A stretch of DNA of 64,000 nucleotides, taken from Silvania confinis (GTDB taxonomy: Bacteria > Pseudomonadota > Gammaproteobacteria > Enterobacterales > Enterobacteriaceae). Numbering within the stretch: the first letter of the stretch is position 1; each line of letters begins with the position of its first letter. The DNA lies in the NCBI RefSeq assembly GCF_025564085.1, contig NZ_JAMGZJ010000076.1, positions 1 to 64,000 of the forward strand, in the 5' to 3' direction. Both the position numbers and the translations under genes were made by a program. Of the stretch, positions 9,685 to 19,063 are shown one piece after another. Under the pieces are notes generated by a model, which was given only the letters and a program-made list of their open reading frames with translations, did no database searches and was not told the DNA's origin.

Positions 9685-11025
9685 TTAACAGATCCCTGAC
9701 TCATCTCCCCCCAGATCGCGAGCATGCAAAAATGCGGAACTGACCGCATCAATATCGTTTCCGGCCACGCCATGCTCCTCAAAATGATTTCGCCATTCCC
9801 TGACTACCCGCCAGATACGGTCAATTTCCGCAATCGCATCCCCCCGGTTTAAACCAAAACGCTCACACCACGAGAGCGCATTAACCAGCGTGGCTTCTTT
9901 ACCAAATGCGCCAACGCCAAGGTGCAGACGACGATGGTGGGAATGAACGGGGCGAGGAACGACATCGTATAAGGGGCTAATACGCCATTCGAGATTGACA
10001 GCATGTTGAGGTTCTTGTGCCCCTCTGACAGGTGTTTGCTCTGGTGATTCCATCAGGATAAAGCCGTGATTGCGTAAATGGTCATCATCGTTGTTGACCA
10101 AAATATTGAAGACCATCCGGCGGTAAAGTTCTTTCAAATCATCAGCGAGGCTGGCCGCAGCAAGGTGGCGGCGCATGACATCTGCGAGATCAGCATAACT
10201 GCTTTCTATCGATGCCATTTCATGGATGTTCATCAATGTCAGTGCCGACACAAAATGGCGTCGCCCTGTGGTCTCCCCTGCCCCCACACGGTCAAAACGC
10301 TTAATCAGCATCGCGAAATGTCCCGTACCGATCTCTTCGAGGCGCGTCTCAGGGACATCAAGCCCCGCCGCATGTGCAAGCCTTAAGGCTGCATGTTCAA
10401 TTGCCGGATAACAAAAACCCCGATCGCTACGGGAAGAGAACTTCGCCAGCCAGTGACTGCCATCTTCTATCAGGACAGTCGCTTTAGGGCGCATTCCACC
10501 CATGCTGGACCCGGCATCAAATATCCCATGAAGATTTGCAGGTAACGGCAATCCATTCTCAATCCTCTCGGCTGCCTCGAACAGATAACCTAGTGATTTG
10601 ATATCTGTTGAAGCCCCTAATGCTCTTGCGGATTCACCATCGGGAGTGATATCCAATGCCCCGGTTCGGTTTGGCCCTGCTTCAAGCAGATAAACTGACT
10701 CCGGTAAAGCGTTCGCCGGCGCCCGTTTTTTAGCTTCAATGACGCGGCGGCCCCATGCATCAGGCGCGGCATCACGGATCCCACCAAACAGCGCAGACTC
10801 TTGCGCAAACAACGCCTGCCCGGCCACCCGCTGTCCTTGTAGCATCCCCAGCCCAACGGGATCGATTTCAAGTGCCCCATTGCGTTTCAGGTACTTCAAG
10901 CCATAGACAAAACGCGATGCCCGAAGCGCAATGCCTTCTTCCTGCATCTGCAATTTACCGGCAGGAACAGACTGAGTTGCTCCCGGCAAAAACGCATGCA
11001 CCATTAGCGTCTGTTCAGAAGTCAT
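9685..11025 (-). CDS. hipA: HipA family serine/threonine kinase toxin
   Basis: A 446-residue HipA-type kinase. E. coli HipA phosphorylates glutamyl-tRNA synthetase and halts growth; the target here is unknown. An N-terminal HipA_N-like region (about 1-120) is followed by a HipA_C kinase fold. The latter has the Gly-rich loop SSMGGMRPKA, the ATP lysine in HWLAKF, the catalytic NNDDDHLRNHGF segment and the metal-binding Asp in SPLYDVVP, so it looks active. It overlaps the end of hipB by 11 bases in the usual antitoxin-toxin order. The pair lies just downstream of pheV in accessory DNA. Confidence 0.88.
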   Translation of the reverse strand: MTSEQTLMVHAFLPGATQSVPAGKLQMQEEGIALRASRFVYGLKYLKRNGALEIDPVGLGMLQGQRVAGQALFAQESALFGGIRDAAPDAWGRRVIEAKKRAPANALPESVYLLEAGPNRTGALDITPDGESARALGASTDIKSLGYLFEAAERIENGLPLPANLHGIFDAGSSMGGMRPKATVLIEDGSHWLAKFSSRSDRGFCYPAIEHAALRLAHAAGLDVPETRLEEIGTGHFAMLIKRFDRVGAGETTGRRHFVSALTLMNIHEMASIESSYADLADVMRRHLAAASLADDLKELYRRMVFNILVNNDDDHLRNHGFILMESPEQTPVRGAQEPQHAVNLEWRISPLYDVVPRPVHSHHRRLHLGVGAFGKEATLVNALSWCERFGLNRGDAIAEIDRIWRVVREWRNHFEEHGVAGNDIDAVSSAFLHARDLGGDESGIC

Positions 11026-11356
11026 AGTCTTCCAGTTCCTGCTTACTTAACGGTCTTGCACGGCGGGGACGGTTCGCGGACTCTAGAGCATCAACCACGT
11101 TATCTTTCCTGGTCAACACATCTGCCAGCGTTGCGCCTGGGCGAATGACGTCGAGATAGCGCAGGATCTGGCCGATGGCAATGCCTGCATCGCCGTTTTC
11201 AATGCGGCTTACCGTGTTACGGCTGAGATTCGCCCGTACAGCAACCTCTGCCTGCAGCATTTTGCGGGCAATTCTACTTTGCGCCAGCGTTCGGCCCAAT
11301 GTGGCTAGCTGGAGAAGTTGTTCTGAAGAGAGAAGTTCCTGCTGCGTTCGCTTCAT
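11015..11356 (-). CDS. hipB: HipB-type antitoxin, XRE family repressor
   Basis: A 113-residue helix-turn-helix protein. The segment LQAEVAVRANLSRNTVSRIE is a Cro/C1-type HTH, followed by a C-terminal tail ending YDF. As in other HipBA systems it should bind and hold HipA and repress the shared promoter. The start at 11356 has AAGG upstream and places an inverted repeat (11357-11408) immediately before it. The frame opens at 11422, which would put the operator inside the gene and is less likely. Confidence 0.82.
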   Translation of the reverse strand: MKRTQQELLSSEQLLQLATLGRTLAQSRIARKMLQAEVAVRANLSRNTVSRIENGDAGIAIGQILRYLDVIRPGATLADVLTRKDNVVDALESANRPRRARPLSKQELEDYDF

Positions 11357-11408
11357 CGCGCACCTTAAAACACTCAATAAGATATTTAAGCTATATTTTA
11401 GGTGCGCG
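11357..11408 (-). promoter_or_regulatory. inverted repeat, probable hipBA operator
   Basis: CGCGCACCTTAAAA (11357-11370) is repeated in inverse orientation as TTTTAGGTGCGCG (11396-11408), with one base of slack and a 25-base AT-rich spacer. It directly precedes the hipB start and probably spans the promoter. It differs from the E. coli HipB site TATCC-N8-GGATA, so autoregulation here is inferred from position and symmetry. Confidence 0.55.
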
Positions 11409-11474
11409 TGAGCAAATTTCAACCTGTTCCTGATGACCGTCAGGATTGCTGACGAAAACGATCATAAATGCTTT

Positions 11475-11663
11475 TTAAAGCGGGCTTTTACTCTCAAGGG
11501 CACCAACGACTGTCAGCATCTCAGCGTTCATCACCGGGCAAAACTGCACATCGCAGGACAGGTATTCCTGATATTCAGCTACGTGCAGCAGGGCCTGTTC
11601 ACAACAAGATTCCCTCTCACCGTAGTCGACCTTCGTTGAAAACTGCGTAAAGAAATTCATCAT
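11475..11663 (-). CDS. small ORF of unknown function
   Basis: A 62-codon frame, the only notable one in the 300-base stretch between hipB and the DUF1971 gene. It encodes a mildly acidic peptide with three cysteine-containing segments (SCCEQ, LSCDV, QFCPV) and no signal peptide or membrane helix. No clear ribosome-binding site precedes it. It could be a remnant of a longer gene or chance; I do not recognise it. Confidence 0.22.
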   Translation of the reverse strand: MMNFFTQFSTKVDYGERESCCEQALLHVAEYQEYLSCDVQFCPVMNAEMLTVVGALESKSPL

Positions 11664-11720
11664 AAGGCGTTCCCACCGTCTGAACAGGCTCCCCCATTGA
11701 AGAATAAGGGAGCCATGGGT

Positions 11721-12062
11721 TTAGGCTTTTTTCGCGCTGTACACTTCATCGCCCGAGAACGTTGGTTCAGCCCAGAAATTGATATTGAACTGCGCGTCGT
11801 CGGTAATCTCAATACGATGCCAGTACTGCGGCGGACTGGTCGCAAAGTTTCCTGCGTTAATCACCACTTTCACTTCCGGCTCTGTCGCTTCTTCATTCGC
11901 GAAACCGTAGTAGGTCACCGTTCCTTCCATCACGCACAGCTGACCAAAAATACCGGCGGCGGTATTGTGATGGCTCAGCAGCGCGGCAGGGACGTTGTCT
12001 TTGGTAAAGAAAGGGGTTGAACGTTTGATGGTCCAGTTTTTAGGAATTCTGAGATGGCTCAT
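11721..12062 (-). CDS. DUF1971 (YeaR-like) cupin protein
   Basis: A 113-residue small cupin-like protein. It resembles E. coli YeaR and the N-terminal part of TehB-type proteins: RSTPFF near residue 15, AGIFGQLCVMEG in the middle, then PPQYWHRIE and FNINFWAEP. In E. coli yeaR-yoaG responds to nitrate and nitric oxide through NarL and NsrR. A near-perfect NsrR palindrome lies 21 bases upstream here, so a role in nitrosative or related stress is likely; the biochemical activity is unknown. Confidence 0.75.
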   Translation of the reverse strand: MSHLRIPKNWTIKRSTPFFTKDNVPAALLSHHNTAAGIFGQLCVMEGTVTYYGFANEEATEPEVKVVINAGNFATSPPQYWHRIEITDDAQFNINFWAEPTFSGDEVYSAKKA

Positions 12063-12082
12063 GATGGTCTCCGGCTCTAAAC

Positions 12083-12099
12083 ATGTATTTAAAATACAT
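12083..12099 (-). promoter_or_regulatory. NsrR-type operator
   Basis: ATGTATTTAAAATACAT is a perfect palindrome with 8-base arms around a central A. It fits the NsrR consensus of two ATGNATTT-like half sites. It lies 21 bases upstream of the DUF1971 start. Confidence 0.7.
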
Positions 12100-12164
12100 C
12101 TTTAATTTTGACCCGTAAAGCAGTTTTGATAATAAATCTCATTACCATCTTTAAGCCGTTTTCC

Positions 12165-13004
12165 TTAGCAGCCAGGCAGCCCCTTCGCCAGTAGCTGTGG
12201 CCACACTGCCGCCCAGTCCGAGCCGTGTGCAATTCCCTCCAGGGTCTCAACCTGAACGCATCGCCCGCCAACGGCTTGCTGAAAACGCCGGGCAACCGCA
12301 GATGGCACGGTGTTATCCTCCCCGCCGCTGTAGTGAATCTGCGGCAGCGCGCGAAGTGCCGAAGCCCTGTCGATGGCGCTGAGCGCCGCAGGCATGGGGG
12401 TAACACGGTGAATCTCATTCACATACGCCACGTCGAGACTGCCCGCCACGGTGCGCAGCGAGCGCACATCGTCGCGCGTTGCTGCCAGCAGCGCGGCAAT
12501 ATTCCCGCCACCCGAATAGCCAACCAGATCGACCTTCACCCCCGGATATCGCTGCACAACCTGATTGAGCGCCGCGTTCATCGTCTCAACCACCGCAGGC
12601 GAGAAACGCTCGCTCGTCCACATGTTAACGCTGCACGAGGACGGTAACGGCGGCCCGATAAACTGGCACGGCCGGGCGAGATACAGCACATTTTCACCAT
12701 TATCCGCTGCGGCAAGCGCCAGGCCGACAGGGTTACGCGGGGTGGGGTTATCGGAGGGCTGGGTACGGCTTTTCCAGGCAAAACCGTCGCCCTCAATATA
12801 GACGCGGAGTAAATGCACCGGGGGGGTTATTCGCTGCCAGGCGGCAATCGGAAAAGACGGCGTATCAATTTTTTCACTGATCAGACCACCCTGTGCAGCG
12901 ATCGCCCTTCCCTCGCGATAAGGATCATGCGAAACACAGCCAGAGAATAATAAAGATAAACTAATCAATAGCGTTCCCTGCAAAATGTGAGGATATATCT
13001 TCAT
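12165..13004 (-). CDS. alpha/beta-hydrolase lipoprotein
   Basis: A 279-residue predicted lipoprotein. The signal peptide ends in the lipobox LFSGC, so residue 22 would be lipidated. The body shows an alpha/beta-hydrolase fold with nucleophile elbow GYSGGG at about 163, a later acid candidate in GGEDNTVPS and a histidine in IAHGSDW. These suggest an intact Ser-Asp-His triad. The substrate is unknown. It is a single gene, divergent from the autotransporter at 13195 with 190 bases between them, and no terminator is obvious before the DUF1971 gene. Confidence 0.72.
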   Translation of the reverse strand: MKIYPHILQGTLLISLSLLFSGCVSHDPYREGRAIAAQGGLISEKIDTPSFPIAAWQRITPPVHLLRVYIEGDGFAWKSRTQPSDNPTPRNPVGLALAAADNGENVLYLARPCQFIGPPLPSSCSVNMWTSERFSPAVVETMNAALNQVVQRYPGVKVDLVGYSGGGNIAALLAATRDDVRSLRTVAGSLDVAYVNEIHRVTPMPAALSAIDRASALRALPQIHYSGGEDNTVPSAVARRFQQAVGGRCVQVETLEGIAHGSDWAAVWPQLLAKGLPGC

Positions 13005-13194
13005 AACCGCTACCAGCCTTAAATCAAATCGTAAACACTACAAAAATTAAGGGTTTGTTTCAGCAAGCAATAATTAAGTAACTCTTATTGTTTTTAGCAA
13101 CCAATTGTATATTCTTCGCGCGAAGATATCGGATTAATCCGAAGAAAATCACACCTGCTATTTGCACAACTCTCGCAACGTTATGACGGACACC

Positions 13195-15894
13195 ATGGAA
13201 AAGAAACGACTTAGCCAGCTTATTTCCCTGCTGCTAGCCTCAACGGCAGCGCAGTCTTACGCAGCCACAGACATGATCATCGACTCCCCGGTCAGCAACG
13301 TTCAGATTGCTAACGCAACGGATTGGGTACATATCACCGGGCAGGGCTCGATTACCGGCAGACCTGCCCCGGCGTTATCGGTTAATCATGGCGTCACCGT
13401 CAACACTCTGACCAACGATGGAGTCATCAGTAATACTGATACATTCCTGCTGTTTACCAGCAACAATACGGTTCAGATTGATGGCACGGTCGACACGTTT
13501 AATAACAACGGAACCATTACCAATAATAATCAATATCAATCTGGCCATGTCGTGGCGTTGAACGCCTCCGGCGTGGTGAATAATTTCACCAACAGCGGCA
13601 CCCTTCAGGCGAGTTCAACCTATTTCTACGGCGCCTCGGGGATTTATAACCAGGGCACGATGACGTCGCTCATCAATGATGGTGAGATAAATGGCGGCGG
13701 GTATGGCGTGTATAACTCGGGTGCCATCGACAGCCTTGAAAATAATGGCCAGATAACCGCCACAGAGACTGCAATCTACAGCAACAGCAATAATGGCAGC
13801 ACCGTCGGTACTATCGTTAATAACGGTGTGCTCAACGGTGGCTGGAGTGGTATTTATCTGTGGAACTACAATAACCAGGGTCCGTCCACGCACATCGTAA
13901 ACAACGGTCTGTTAACCGGCGGGAGCTTTGCCCTGTTTGTTAACAGCAACTCCAGCGAGGCGGTGACGATCACCAACGCCGGTGTTATCCGCGGGGATAT
14001 TTATTCCACCAGCGATATGCCGTTCGTTATTAACGGCGGCACCACCACGCAGGGTACGCTGACCGGCCTCAATGACGCGACAGGCACCCTCACCAGTTCC
14101 AACGTGGTATTCGGCACCGGCTCACTGCTGTTGAACGATAACGTCAATACCGCAGGCGGCATGATCATGAACCTGGCTTCGCTGAATATGGGTGAGCCGG
14201 TGAACATGACAACCGGTACTGTGGTGAACGAAGCGGCTTCATTGCAGGTCAACAACAACATCACGATTACCGGCGATTACCATCAGAAAGCGGCCGCCAC
14301 GCTGATTTCTGGCGTAGCCGATCTGACTACCGCCAACGGCGATGTGCTGACCGATAGCGGTTATGGCCGGCTGAACGTCACCGGCAATGCTACCGTCGAT
14401 GCAGGCTCCAGCATTAACCTGCTGCGCACCGGCAGTAGCTACAAGTTTGCTGAAGGCCAGCGCTATGTGGTGATCGCTGCCGCAGGTAGCGACACCCACT
14501 ACAACGCCGAGAGCCTGAACTACAAAGCCGTGGGCTACGACGGTGAGGTGAAAGGTTCTGTCTACGATGAAGCGGAAAGCAAGGCGCTGGTATTAACCCT
14601 GACCACCGCGCCGGTTATCCCTGAGCCTCAGCCTGAGCCGCAGCCAGAAGTGACTCCACCAGTCATGACACCACCCGATGTCACGACCCCGATTGTCACG
14701 GAGCCAACGCAGCCTGCGCCAGCGGATCCAACGCCTGCCCAGCCTGGCAAACGCAACTGGGCAACCATTCCGAGCGCCACGGCGGCACTGGGTGGTCTGG
14801 CGAGCTACACCGGCATTTCTTCCCCGCAGCTGCTGGATCTGTACAACGCCTCACTGGCCGTTGAAGGTCAATCCGAAGCGAACCGCGCAGGCGAACAGCT
14901 CTCCACCAGCCAGAACCTGAACGCCAGCTCGGCGGCAACCGTTGCCACCTCTACCGCGCAGGCCGTGGTGGGTGCTCACATCGATGCCGTACGTAATCCT
15001 CAAGCCGCAGGCACCAGCGGTGTGGCAACCGGCGACGACTACGCCAGCAACTGGATCGTCTGGGGCCAGCCGTTTGGCGGCTATGCCCGTCAGGACAGCA
15101 GCGATCAGGTCAGTGGTTACACCGCTAAGTTTGGCGGCCTGATCATCGGTGCCGACCGTGCGCTGGGCGATGACTGGCGTCTGGGTGCCGCAGTGAACTA
15201 CAGCAACACCTCGGTTCACGGCAAAGACAACCTGAGCGGCAATACCTCCACCGCCGATAACTACGGCGTGATTGGTTACGCAGGCTACACCGGCGATCCG
15301 TGGTACCTGAACCTCTCGGCAGGTCTGAACCGTCAGAACTACAGCTCCGTGCGTCGCGCTGATTTCACTGGCTTCTCCGGGGCAGCACACGGCAAGTTCA
15401 ACGGACAGTCGGTGACCCTGCAAACCGAGTTCGGCTATCCGTTCACACTGCCAGCAGACGTGGTTCTGACGCCGCTGGCCGCGCTGACTTACGGTTATCA
15501 GCATGTTGATGGCTACAACGAAACCGGCGGCAACGGTATGGCGCTGGATGTTGGCAGCACGCACGCCCAGTCGGTCGTCAGCGATATCGGTGCCCGCATC
15601 GAGAAAACCTTCGCCACTGGCCTGGGTAGCCTGACGCCGTTCGCCCAGGTCTCGTGGATCCACCAGTACGACAACCGCCAGGTCAGCAGCCATGCGACCT
15701 ACGCCGCGGACGCCGTCGGTGAAACCCGCTTTATCACCAAAGGCGCCTCGCCGGTTAAAGATATGGCTGGTCTGGCGATCGGCAGCACGCTGTACGATGC
15801 GAACGAGCTGAGCGTCGACGCGCGCTACGATCTGCAGGCAGGCGAGCGCTATCAGGCGCACACCTTCAGTCTGCGCTTACGCAAGTCGTTCTAA
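13195..15894 (+). CDS. autotransporter (type Va secretion)
   Basis: An 899-residue autotransporter. The signal peptide (about 1-24, ending QSYAA) is followed by a passenger of repeated short Asn/Gly-rich units such as VNNGVLNGGWSGIYL, typical of a right-handed beta-helix. A Pro/Glu-rich linker of about 45 residues near residue 490 precedes the rest. The last 270 or so residues form the beta-barrel domain, ending in LRLRKSF with a C-terminal Phe. No protease triad was seen, so adhesin or biofilm functions are likelier. The frame opens at a TTG at 13162; ATG 13195 (MEKKRLSQ) gives the best signal peptide, and ATG 13183 is an alternative. Confidence 0.8.
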   Translation: MEKKRLSQLISLLLASTAAQSYAATDMIIDSPVSNVQIANATDWVHITGQGSITGRPAPALSVNHGVTVNTLTNDGVISNTDTFLLFTSNNTVQIDGTVDTFNNNGTITNNNQYQSGHVVALNASGVVNNFTNSGTLQASSTYFYGASGIYNQGTMTSLINDGEINGGGYGVYNSGAIDSLENNGQITATETAIYSNSNNGSTVGTIVNNGVLNGGWSGIYLWNYNNQGPSTHIVNNGLLTGGSFALFVNSNSSEAVTITNAGVIRGDIYSTSDMPFVINGGTTTQGTLTGLNDATGTLTSSNVVFGTGSLLLNDNVNTAGGMIMNLASLNMGEPVNMTTGTVVNEAASLQVNNNITITGDYHQKAAATLISGVADLTTANGDVLTDSGYGRLNVTGNATVDAGSSINLLRTGSSYKFAEGQRYVVIAAAGSDTHYNAESLNYKAVGYDGEVKGSVYDEAESKALVLTLTTAPVIPEPQPEPQPEVTPPVMTPPDVTTPIVTEPTQPAPADPTPAQPGKRNWATIPSATAALGGLASYTGISSPQLLDLYNASLAVEGQSEANRAGEQLSTSQNLNASSAATVATSTAQAVVGAHIDAVRNPQAAGTSGVATGDDYASNWIVWGQPFGGYARQDSSDQVSGYTAKFGGLIIGADRALGDDWRLGAAVNYSNTSVHGKDNLSGNTSTADNYGVIGYAGYTGDPWYLNLSAGLNRQNYSSVRRADFTGFSGAAHGKFNGQSVTLQTEFGYPFTLPADVVLTPLAALTYGYQHVDGYNETGGNGMALDVGSTHAQSVVSDIGARIEKTFATGLGSLTPFAQVSWIHQYDNRQVSSHATYAADAVGETRFITKGASPVKDMAGLAIGSTLYDANELSVDARYDLQAGERYQAHTFSLRLRKSF

Positions 15895-15908
15895 TCATTA
15901 ATGACGCT

Positions 15909-15940
15909 AAACGGGGCCGCACAGGGACCCGTTTTTTTCC
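15909..15940 (+). terminator. autotransporter terminator
   Basis: AAACGGG and CCCGTTT form a 7-bp stem around a 12-base loop, followed by seven or more Ts, 15 bases after the stop. Confidence 0.75.
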
Positions 15941-16010
15941 TTCTCGACAAAGGATTGTCTTTTTCACCTGCCAGGGCGATAGTGCTCATTTTCCTGCTAA
16001 GTAAAATGAC

Positions 16011-16637
16011 ATGACTCACTCTCTTGCCTTAAAAGGCGGCGCGCTGCTTCTGCTGCTGGGACTGATTTATACCGGCCTCTACACCGCAGACCGTATCACC
16101 TGGCTGATGGAAGTCACGCCGGTGGTCATTATCGTGCCCCTGCTGCTCGCCACCCAACAGCGCTACCCGCTGACGCCCCTGCTCTACACTTTGATTTTCT
16201 GGCACGCGATCGTTCTGATGGTCGGCGGCATGTACACCTATGCCAAAGTGCCGGTCGGTTTTGAGGTGCAGGAGATGTTTAATCTGAGCCGCAACCCGTA
16301 CGACAAGCTGGGTCACTTCTTCCAGGGGCTGGTGCCCGCGCTGGCTGCCCGGGAGATCCTGGTCCGCGGCGGCTACGTTAACGGCCGCAAAATGACCGCC
16401 TTCCTGGTGTGCTGTATTGCGCTGGCGATCAGTGCCACCTATGAGCTGATCGAGTGGTGGGCAGCGCTGGCGATGGGGCAAGGCGCGGACGATTTTCTCG
16501 GCACTCAGGGCGATCCGTGGGATACCCAGTCCGACATGTTCTGCGCCCTGCTTGGCGCGCTCACCACAGTGCTGATCCTCGGGCCATGGCATCAGCGCCA
16601 GCTGGCACGCCTCAGCCAGGCCAGAATCTCAGGCTGA
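16011..16637 (+). CDS. yjdF: YjdF family inner-membrane protein (DUF2238)
   Basis: A 208-residue membrane protein with about six hydrophobic helices. It matches the E. coli YjdF/DUF2238 family in length and in the motifs YDKLGHFFQG, ELIEWW and GDPWDTQSDM. The conserved Asp, His and Glu residues suggest a metal site or enzyme, but no function is established. The ribosome-binding site is weak (CTAAG). It converges on cobT, with four bases between the two stops. Confidence 0.82.
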   Translation: MTHSLALKGGALLLLLGLIYTGLYTADRITWLMEVTPVVIIVPLLLATQQRYPLTPLLYTLIFWHAIVLMVGGMYTYAKVPVGFEVQEMFNLSRNPYDKLGHFFQGLVPALAAREILVRGGYVNGRKMTAFLVCCIALAISATYELIEWWAALAMGQGADDFLGTQGDPWDTQSDMFCALLGALTTVLILGPWHQRQLARLSQARISG

Positions 16638-16641
16638 TACC

Positions 16642-17691
16642 CTACGCCTGCAAACTAATCCCGCTTTCCGCCAGCACACCCATCTCGCAGTACATGGCGC
16701 AGGCGGCGCTGATAATCGACATCGCCAGCGCCGCCCCGCTCCCCTCGCCGAGACGCAAATCAAGATACAGATACGGGGTTAAGTTGAGGTGCTCCAGCGC
16801 GCGCCGGGAGCCTTTTTCCGCCGAGAAGTGCGACGGAATGCAGTACTGCTTCACCTCGGGTGCAATCTGGCAGGCAGCTATCGCCGCGGCATAGGAGAGA
16901 AAACCGTCCAGCACCACCGGCAATCCGCACGCGCCCGCGCCGAGGATCACCCCGGTCATTCCCACCAGATCGTACCCGCCCACTTTTGCCAGCACGTCGA
17001 TGGCATCCGTAGGATCGGGCTGGTTAACCTCAATGGCCTGGCGGACCACCGCCTCTTTATGCTGCAGGCGCTCCGCAGGCAGGTTTGCGCCTATCCCCAC
17101 CACCTCATGCGCATCGCAGCCGGTCAGCACACTGATGATCGCCGAGGCGGGCGTGGTGTTGGCCATCCCCAGCTCGCCGGTGCCAAATACCGCAATGCCC
17201 TCTGCCGCCCGTTGCTGCACCAGCCGCGCGCTGCACAGCAGTAACAGCTCGGCATCGGCACGCGACATCGCTGGGCCCCGGGTGATATTGCCGCTCCCGC
17301 GCCCCACCTTCAGGGTCAGCATCGCCTCTATCGGTTCGCAGTCGATGCCAATATCCACCGGTAGCACCGAAGTGTGGTTACTTTTCGCCAGCACGCAGAC
17401 GCCGGAGGTGCCTTTTTGCATATTCAGCGCCTGCAGATGCGTTACCTGCTGTGGGCTGATAGCCACGCCCTCTTGATACACGCCGTGGTCGGCGCACATC
17501 ACGATAATCTCTTTTTGCAGATTTTCCAGCGTTGTCAGCCCGGGCATCCCCGCCAGCTGCACGGCCAGCGCTTCCAGCCGTCCGAGGCTGTTTAACGGTT
17601 TTACCAGGCCATTAATATATTGAACGGCCTCGGCCTGCTTGTTCTCATCCAGTGGCCTGATGGCCGCCACCAGTTGCGCGATGGTTTGCAT
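16642..17691 (-). CDS. cobT: nicotinate-nucleotide--dimethylbenzimidazole phosphoribosyltransferase
   Basis: CobT makes alpha-ribazole 5'-phosphate from nicotinate mononucleotide and 5,6-dimethylbenzimidazole for the cobalamin lower ligand. The 349 residues align with Salmonella and E. coli CobT, with conserved [18 protein letters not shown]-like (here [11 protein letters not shown]) and the catalytic glutamate in RLGEGSGAA. The start at 17691 (MQTIAQL) matches the family start. An ATG at 17706 overlaps the cobC stop as ATGA and could also be used for coupled translation. It is the last gene of the cbiP-cobU-cobS-cobC-cobT run. Confidence 0.93.
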   Translation of the reverse strand: MQTIAQLVAAIRPLDENKQAEAVQYINGLVKPLNSLGRLEALAVQLAGMPGLTTLENLQKEIIVMCADHGVYQEGVAISPQQVTHLQALNMQKGTSGVCVLAKSNHTSVLPVDIGIDCEPIEAMLTLKVGRGSGNITRGPAMSRADAELLLLCSARLVQQRAAEGIAVFGTGELGMANTTPASAIISVLTGCDAHEVVGIGANLPAERLQHKEAVVRQAIEVNQPDPTDAIDVLAKVGGYDLVGMTGVILGAGACGLPVVLDGFLSYAAAIAACQIAPEVKQYCIPSHFSAEKGSRRALEHLNLTPYLYLDLRLGEGSGAALAMSIISAACAMYCEMGVLAESGISLQA

Positions 17692-17702
17692 GTTCGTTGT
17701 TC

Positions 17703-18302
17703 TCATTCATCTGACCGAAAAGGGCTTCGGTCGTTAAAGGCGCGTAACACCATAAATCCGTCACGATTTTCCACCATCGTGTAAGCATCCTGCTTAAACG
17801 GAAAATGCCATAAAGACGCGGTCGGCATACCCAACCAGCGCGTCAGCAGCAGGCTAAGAACCCCCTGGTGCGCCACAATCAACATGTCGCCCGGTTCCTG
17901 ACGCAGCGATAATTCATCAGCCACCGCCCTCACCCGTTCGGCAAAGCGGGGAAACGCCTCGCCATCACCCGGCGTGGCGTTTTGCCAGTCATCCACCCAG
18001 AGCTGCCAGGCGTCAGGCTCCTCTGCGGCAATGCTGCTGAAGTGGCGCATCTCCCAGCGACCAAAATCCATTTCATTGAGCCGCGGATCGCGCTCTGCAA
18101 GAGGCACAATCAGCTGCGCGGTATGCTGCGCGCGCTGCAGCTGGCTTGTGAGCGCAGCGCTAAACGACACCTGTGCCAGTAAACCGGCGACCCGCGTGCT
18201 CTGCTCAACCCCCAGCGGCGTCAGGGGAACATCAGTACTGCCGTAGAACAGACCGCTTTCATTGGCGGCGGTTTGTCCGTGACGAACCAGAAAAATGCGC
18301 AT
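17703..18302 (-). CDS. cobC: alpha-ribazole phosphatase
   Basis: CobC is a histidine-phosphatase superfamily enzyme that removes the 5'-phosphate of alpha-ribazole phosphate or of cobalamin phosphate. The N-terminal motif [12 protein letters not shown] holds the catalytic His8, and [11 protein letters not shown] near residue 145 holds the second conserved histidine. Length is 199 residues. The frame is open back to 18644, but that region is cobS in another frame; ATG 18302 lies just before the cobS stop at 18305 and gives the standard start. In Salmonella cobC is away from cobUST, whereas here it lies between cobS and cobT. Confidence 0.9.
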   Translation of the reverse strand: MRIFLVRHGQTAANESGLFYGSTDVPLTPLGVEQSTRVAGLLAQVSFSAALTSQLQRAQHTAQLIVPLAERDPRLNEMDFGRWEMRHFSSIAAEEPDAWQLWVDDWQNATPGDGEAFPRFAERVRAVADELSLRQEPGDMLIVAHQGVLSLLLTRWLGMPTASLWHFPFKQDAYTMVENRDGFMVLRAFNDRSPFRSDE

Positions 18303-18304
18303 CT

Positions 18305-19063
18305 TCAGACCCACAATAAAGCCACCAGAAACACCATCTCGGCACTTTCTGCCAGCGCCCCCAGCGTATCGCCGGTTTGTCCACCCAGCCGGCGACGCAG
18401 ATAGTGCACCAGACCATATATTACCCCGTAGGTGACCAGAATGGCCGCCAGCCCGTGCAGTCCGCCGACAAGCCCTACGGCGATCGCCCCACCCAGCAAG
18501 GTCATCGCCGTTTCGCGAAAACTGACCTGGCCGATATACAGACTGCCCATCCCTTCCCCCTCGCGAGCGTAACGTTGGCCATACATGCCCAGCACCAGCG
18601 TCGCACGCCCGGCAACCGGGGCGCAAACCAGCAGCGCGAACCACTCTCTGACCGGAAGATGCGCCAGGCCGATGACGGCGAAGACTTTGATAAGAATGGC
18701 GAACACCAGCGCCAGGCCACCAAAGGTCCCCAGTCGGCTGTCCTTCATGATCTCCAGCATCCGCTCCCGGCTGCGGGCGGAGAAAACTCCGTCACAGGTG
18801 TCAGCCAGCCCGTCGAGATGAAACCCGCCGGTCAGCAGCACCAGCGCCAGCACGTAAGCAGCTGCACCCACATAAATGCCCCCGCCGGTCTGACTCACCA
18901 CCAGCGCCACCAGGGCGGCAAGCGTGCCAATAATGGCGCCAATCAGCACAAACCACGGCACACCCCGGGCGAGGTTGCGAAATTCCACGCCGTCGGCCCA
19001 TTTTTCCGGCACCGGGATACGGCTCATCAGGCGCAGCGTGGCCCACAACAGGCTTAATCTCAT
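18305..19063 (-). CDS. cobS: adenosylcobinamide-GDP ribazoletransferase
   Basis: CobS joins adenosylcobinamide-GDP and alpha-ribazole (or its phosphate) to form cobalamin (phosphate) at the inner membrane. The 252-residue protein has several transmembrane helices and the family signature [11 protein letters not shown] followed by [10 protein letters not shown] at about residues 82-112. Its ATG overlaps the cobU stop by four bases, indicating coupling. Confidence 0.95.
   Translation of the reverse strand: MRLSLLWATLRLMSRIPVPEKWADGVEFRNLARGVPWFVLIGAIIGTLAALVALVVSQTGGGIYVGAAAYVLALVLLTGGFHLDGLADTCDGVFSARSRERMLEIMKDSRLGTFGGLALVFAILIKVFAVIGLAHLPVREWFALLVCAPVAGRATLVLGMYGQRYAREGEGMGSLYIGQVSFRETAMTLLGGAIAVGLVGGLHGLAAILVTYGVIYGLVHYLRRRLGGQTGDTLGALAESAEMVFLVALLWV

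Noticed and set aside
14851-15861. Open frame of 336 codons on the minus strand
   Set aside because: It is antisense to the autotransporter beta-barrel domain; high GC keeps such frames open.
18303-18644. N-terminal extension of cobC
   Set aside because: It is cobS read in another frame; the phosphatase fold begins at 18302.
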